NCBI GenBank assembly: GCA_025935275.1
Contig: JAICVP010000101.1
Coordinates: 1-7,486, forward strand
Direction of reading: 5' to 3'
DNA: 7,486 bases
Source: Thermoleophilia bacterium
Lineage (GTDB): Bacteria; Actinomycetota; Thermoleophilia; Gaiellales; Gaiellaceae
In this document: in pieces, positions 5,644 through 7,486 of the stretch
Layout: each line of letters starts with the position of its first letter
How positions within the stretch are numbered: the first letter of the stretch is position 1
Notes under the pieces: model-generated
What the model was told of the DNA's origin: nothing
Seen by the model: only the letters and a program-made list of their open reading frames with translations
Database searches by the model: none
Position numbers and translations under genes: made by a program

Positions 5644-6616
5644 CCTCTTCCTCGAGCCGCGCGGCGACGCGCGCGACCACGTTTGCGGCCGCGCCCTGGG
5701 CGCCGAGGGTGATCGCGTTGGCGATCGCCGTGCGTGAGCTGTTCCCGTGCGCGATGACCGAGAGGCCGCGCAGTCCGAGCAGGTATGCCCCGCCGTAGGT
5801 GTCCGGGTCGAGCCTCTTTCGAAGGCCGCGCGCTGCGGGGCGGATGAGGAGGCCGCCGAGCTTCCCGCGCGCGCTCGCCACGATCTCCTTGCGGAGCTCG
5901 TCGAGAAGGGTCTTGATCGTCCCCTCCATGAGCTTCAGCGCCATGTTGCCGGTGAACCCGTCGCAGACGACTACGTCGGCCGCGTGCGCAAGCAACTCGC
6001 GGCTCTCGACGTTGCCCACGAAGTCCAGGTGGCTCGCCTCGAGCAGCGGGTGCGTCTCGCGGACGAGGCGGTTTCCCTTCTCCGGCTCCTCGCCGATGGA
6101 GAGCAGGGCCACGCTCGCGGAGGAGATCCCGAGGATCTCCTCCGCGAAGACGGAGCCCATGTGGCCGAACTGGAGCAGGTGCTCAGGCCGCGCATCCGCG
6201 TTGGCGCCTGCATCGATCAACACCGAGGTCCCACCGACGGACGGGAGGGGCACGGCGATCGCAGGGCGGTGGACATCTGGAAGACGACGGATCTCGAGGA
6301 GGCCGGCCGCCAGCATCGCGCCCGTGTTCCCGGCCGAGACGACGGCCTGCGCATCGCCCTCGCCCACCGCGCGGCAGGCCGCGAACATCGAGCTGTTCCG
6401 CTTCTCGCGCGCCGCGTCGGAGGGCTTCTCGTCCATCGCGACCACGTCCTCGGCATGGACGATCTCCAGGCCCTGCGCATGCGGCTCGAGCGCCTCGCGC
6501 CGGCCGAAGAGGACGGGCTCCACCTTGTCCGAGCGCGCTGCGAAGGCGCCCGCGACGATCTCCTCCGGAGGCCGATCGCCGCCCATCGCGTCGACCGCGA
6601 CGCGGACCTTGGTCAT
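5624..6616 (-). CDS. plsX: Phosphate acyltransferase PlsX
   Basis: Converts acyl-ACP and phosphate to acyl-phosphate, the donor used by PlsY for the first acylation of glycerol 3-phosphate in phospholipid synthesis; a peripheral membrane enzyme. The 330 residues match the family length. Motifs in order are [13 protein letters not shown] (9-21), [14 protein letters not shown] (64-77), [10 protein letters not shown] (94-103), DAGANAD (135-141), GNVESRE (201-207), [10 protein letters not shown] (219-228), YGGAYLLGL (274-282) and HGNSS (290-294). The start is ATG 6614-6616, 3 bases after the rpmF stop, which suggests translational coupling; no Shine-Dalgarno sequence is seen. The rpmF-plsX pairing is widely conserved in bacteria, and acpP, encoding the carrier for its substrate, comes next. 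Confidence 0.97.
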   Translation of the reverse strand: MTKVRVAVDAMGGDRPPEEIVAGAFAARSDKVEPVLFGRREALEPHAQGLEIVHAEDVVAMDEKPSDAAREKRNSSMFAACRAVGEGDAQAVVSAGNTGAMLAAGLLEIRRLPDVHRPAIAVPLPSVGGTSVLIDAGANADARPEHLLQFGHMGSVFAEEILGISSASVALLSIGEEPEKGNRLVRETHPLLEASHLDFVGNVESRELLAHAADVVVCDGFTGNMALKLMEGTIKTLLDELRKEIVASARGKLGGLLIRPAARGLRKRLDPDTYGGAYLLGLRGLSVIAHGNSSRTAIANAITLGAQGAAANVVARVAARLEEEVAVAPG

Positions 6617-6619
6617 GCG

Positions 6620-6808
6620 CTACGGAGCGGGAGTCTCGAGCGGCTCGACTTCACGACCGCGGTAGGTCCCGCAGGTCGGGCAGACGTGATGCGGCCGCTT
6701 CGGCTGATGGCACTGCGGGCACTCGACGACGGCGGGCGTCGAGAGCTTGTGCGTCGCGCGCCGCTTGTCGCGGCGGGCCTTGGAGGTCTTTCGCTTGGGG
6801 ACTGCCAT
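6620..6808 (-). CDS. rpmF: 50S ribosomal protein L32
   Basis: Small basic protein of the large ribosomal subunit. The 62-residue sequence starts with the typical MAVPKRKTSKARRDKRR and carries a complete zinc ribbon: CPQC (C30, C33) and CPTC (C43, C46). It is therefore the zinc-binding (C+) form of L32; no cysteine-free paralogue is in the window. The start is ATG 6806-6808, 16 bases after the yceD stop. No Shine-Dalgarno sequence is present, but a good -10 hexamer lies just upstream, so the gene may also be read from a nearly leaderless transcript. Confidence 0.97.
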   Translation of the reverse strand: MAVPKRKTSKARRDKRRATHKLSTPAVVECPQCHQPKRPHHVCPTCGTYRGREVEPLETPAP

Positions 6809-6817
6809 CGGCGGGCC

Positions 6818-6848
6818 AGTATAGCTACGAGGAGAGCTTGTCCCGCAG
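6818..6848 (-). promoter_or_regulatory. Candidate internal promoter for rpmF-plsX
   Basis: The minus strand has TATACT (6823-6818), five of six matches to the sigma70-type -10 consensus, in the 16-base gap between yceD and rpmF. A possible -35 CTGCGG (6848-6843) lies 19 bases upstream. The expected transcription start would fall 2-4 bases before the rpmF ATG, giving an almost leaderless mRNA, a common arrangement in actinobacteria. The -10 is convincing; the -35 is weak. Confidence 0.4.
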
Positions 6849-7340
6849 CTCAGCCAGCTTCGCCCAGCGCTCGTCGCCGCCCTCGTCCTCGTGCTCGTGC
6901 GGCTCGACGTTCAGGTCCCGCCCGCACTCGGGGCAGAGGCCGGCGCAGTCGGGTCGGCACAGGATCTGGTCGGGCAGCGCGAGCGCGACGGCGTCGCGCG
7001 CCCACGCGGACAGGTCGAGGCGATCGTCCTGCAGGTAGGGCGTCCGCAGCTCCTCGTCCCCGTCCGGGCTGGTCGCCTGGTACTGGCGGTCGTTGACGGT
7101 GACGTCGAGGCCGGCATCCGCGAGGCAGCGCACGCACGGGCCGAGGAGGCGCACGTCGAACTCGAGCTCGAGCATCAGCCCGGACGTGAGGCGCGTCAGC
7201 GTGAGGGCCGCTTCGGGCGATTCGGGGATCGGGACGTAGCGCTGGCCGCCGAGCTCGAGGGGCTCGAGATCGACCTCCTTGACGTCGCGAAACTGCTCGC
7301 CCGACTGCAGCCGTACCGTGCGGATGTTGAAGACCGTCAT
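6825..7340 (-). CDS. yceD: YceD/DUF177 family protein, rRNA accumulation factor
   Basis: DUF177 proteins are almost always encoded next to rpmF, and members in plants and E. coli have been linked to 23S rRNA accumulation and 50S biogenesis. With the ATG at 7338-7340 the protein has 171 residues. The conserved central motif CVRCL supplies one cysteine pair (C69, C72), and CRPDCAGLCPECG supplies four more (C128, C132, C136, C139), probably a zinc site. The tail is acidic and His-rich (EPHEHEDEGGDE). A GTG codon directly before the ATG would add one residue. No Shine-Dalgarno sequence is seen; TACGCT 7 bases before the ATG could be a weak -10 of a leaderless transcript. The gene lies 32 bases after the SepIVA-like stop. 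Confidence 0.92.
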   Translation of the reverse strand: MTVFNIRTVRLQSGEQFRDVKEVDLEPLELGGQRYVPIPESPEAALTLTRLTSGLMLELEFDVRLLGPCVRCLADAGLDVTVNDRQYQATSPDGDEELRTPYLQDDRLDLSAWARDAVALALPDQILCRPDCAGLCPECGRDLNVEPHEHEDEGGDERWAKLAELRDKLSS

Positions 7341-7372
7341 CACGGCCAGCGTAGCGAACGGAAAGAGGGGCT

Positions 7373-7486
7373 CTAGACCGCTTGCTGCTCGTCGGTGATG
7401 CCGGCTACGACCGACTCCTGGGAGCGCTCGTGGAGCCGCTCGCGGCCCCGGCGCACCGCACCCAGGAACTTGTCCAGGTTGACCTC
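7373..7486 (-). CDS. C-terminal end of a probable SepIVA/DivIVA-like septation protein, partial
   Basis: The last 37 codons of a gene that enters from the right edge of the window; the stop is TAG at 7375-7373. The visible part is charged and predicted helical, with the segment NLDKFLGAVRRGRERLHER. This resembles, from memory, the C-terminus of mycobacterial SepIVA (Rv2927c), which has an EFEEFL...VGRGR pattern, and its actinobacterial relatives, often annotated as DivIVA or ATP synthase subunit B-like coiled-coil proteins. Position supports this: Rv2927c lies next to the DUF177 gene Rv2926c and rnc in M. tuberculosis. Such proteins act at the septum and in cell envelope growth. The identification from so short a piece is moderate; the reading frame itself is well supported by codon pattern and position. 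Confidence 0.55.
   Translation of the reverse strand, partial: EVNLDKFLGAVRRGRERLHERSQESVVAGITDEQQAV

Noticed and set aside
5747..7096. A 449-codon plus-strand open frame opposite plsX, rpmF and yceD
   Set aside because: It is antisense to three clearly recognised genes, matches no family I know, and has the Arg/Ala/Gly-rich composition that GC-rich antisense frames give.
1..7486. CRISPR arrays, insertion sequences, tRNA or rRNA genes, or a defence system
   Set aside because: I saw no regularly spaced repeats, transposase motifs or structural RNA sequence; genes fill nearly the whole window and all recognisable ones are housekeeping genes.

Overview
The window is a high-GC bacterial chromosomal segment, tightly packed with housekeeping genes. 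It carries no mobile element, CRISPR array, tRNA or rRNA that I can see. Gene content and order point to an actinobacterium, probably an early-branching or poorly sampled lineage such as Thermoleophilia. The C-terminus of a SepIVA/DivIVA-like protein precedes yceD-rpmF, as in mycobacteria. This runs on into plsX-acpP-rnc and smc-ftsY, an order better known from Firmicutes. The class-level placement is inference.

Layout. All genes except rpiA lie on the minus strand, so the main cluster is transcribed from right to left. Reading in that direction: a partial SepIVA-like gene (7486-7373), yceD/DUF177 (7340-6825), rpmF (6808-6620), plsX (6616-5624), acpP (5565-5320) and rnc (about 5279-4626). A plus-strand rpiA (3976-4629) then interrupts the series and meets rnc stop to stop. 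A second minus-strand run follows: a small DsrE-like gene (3946-3596), smc (3553-1385), ftsY (1388-426) and the N-terminal two thirds of a short-chain dehydrogenase (433-1, cut by the window edge). Gaps are at most about 60 bases and several genes overlap, so each run is probably one operon with internal promoters.

Function. YceD and L32 belong to 50S ribosome biogenesis. PlsX and acyl carrier protein feed phospholipid and fatty acid synthesis. RNase III processes rRNA and mRNA. SMC organises the chromosome. FtsY is the signal recognition particle receptor. RpiA belongs to the pentose phosphate pathway. The cluster therefore links ribosome, membrane, chromosome and secretion functions.

Most notable points. 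(1) SMC has normal ATPase heads but both coiled-coil arms are shortened to about 145 residues. The centre is a short alanine/proline-rich segment with no recognisable hinge. (2) The rnc reading frame has no ATG, GTG or TTG upstream of its conserved N-terminus, and a stem-loop fills its leader. (3) RNase III has alanine in place of one of its four core catalytic acidic residues. (4) rnc and rpiA share one CTAG palindrome as their two stop codons. (5) Only one gene, the DsrE-like one, has a clear Shine-Dalgarno sequence, and several starts look leaderless or translationally coupled.
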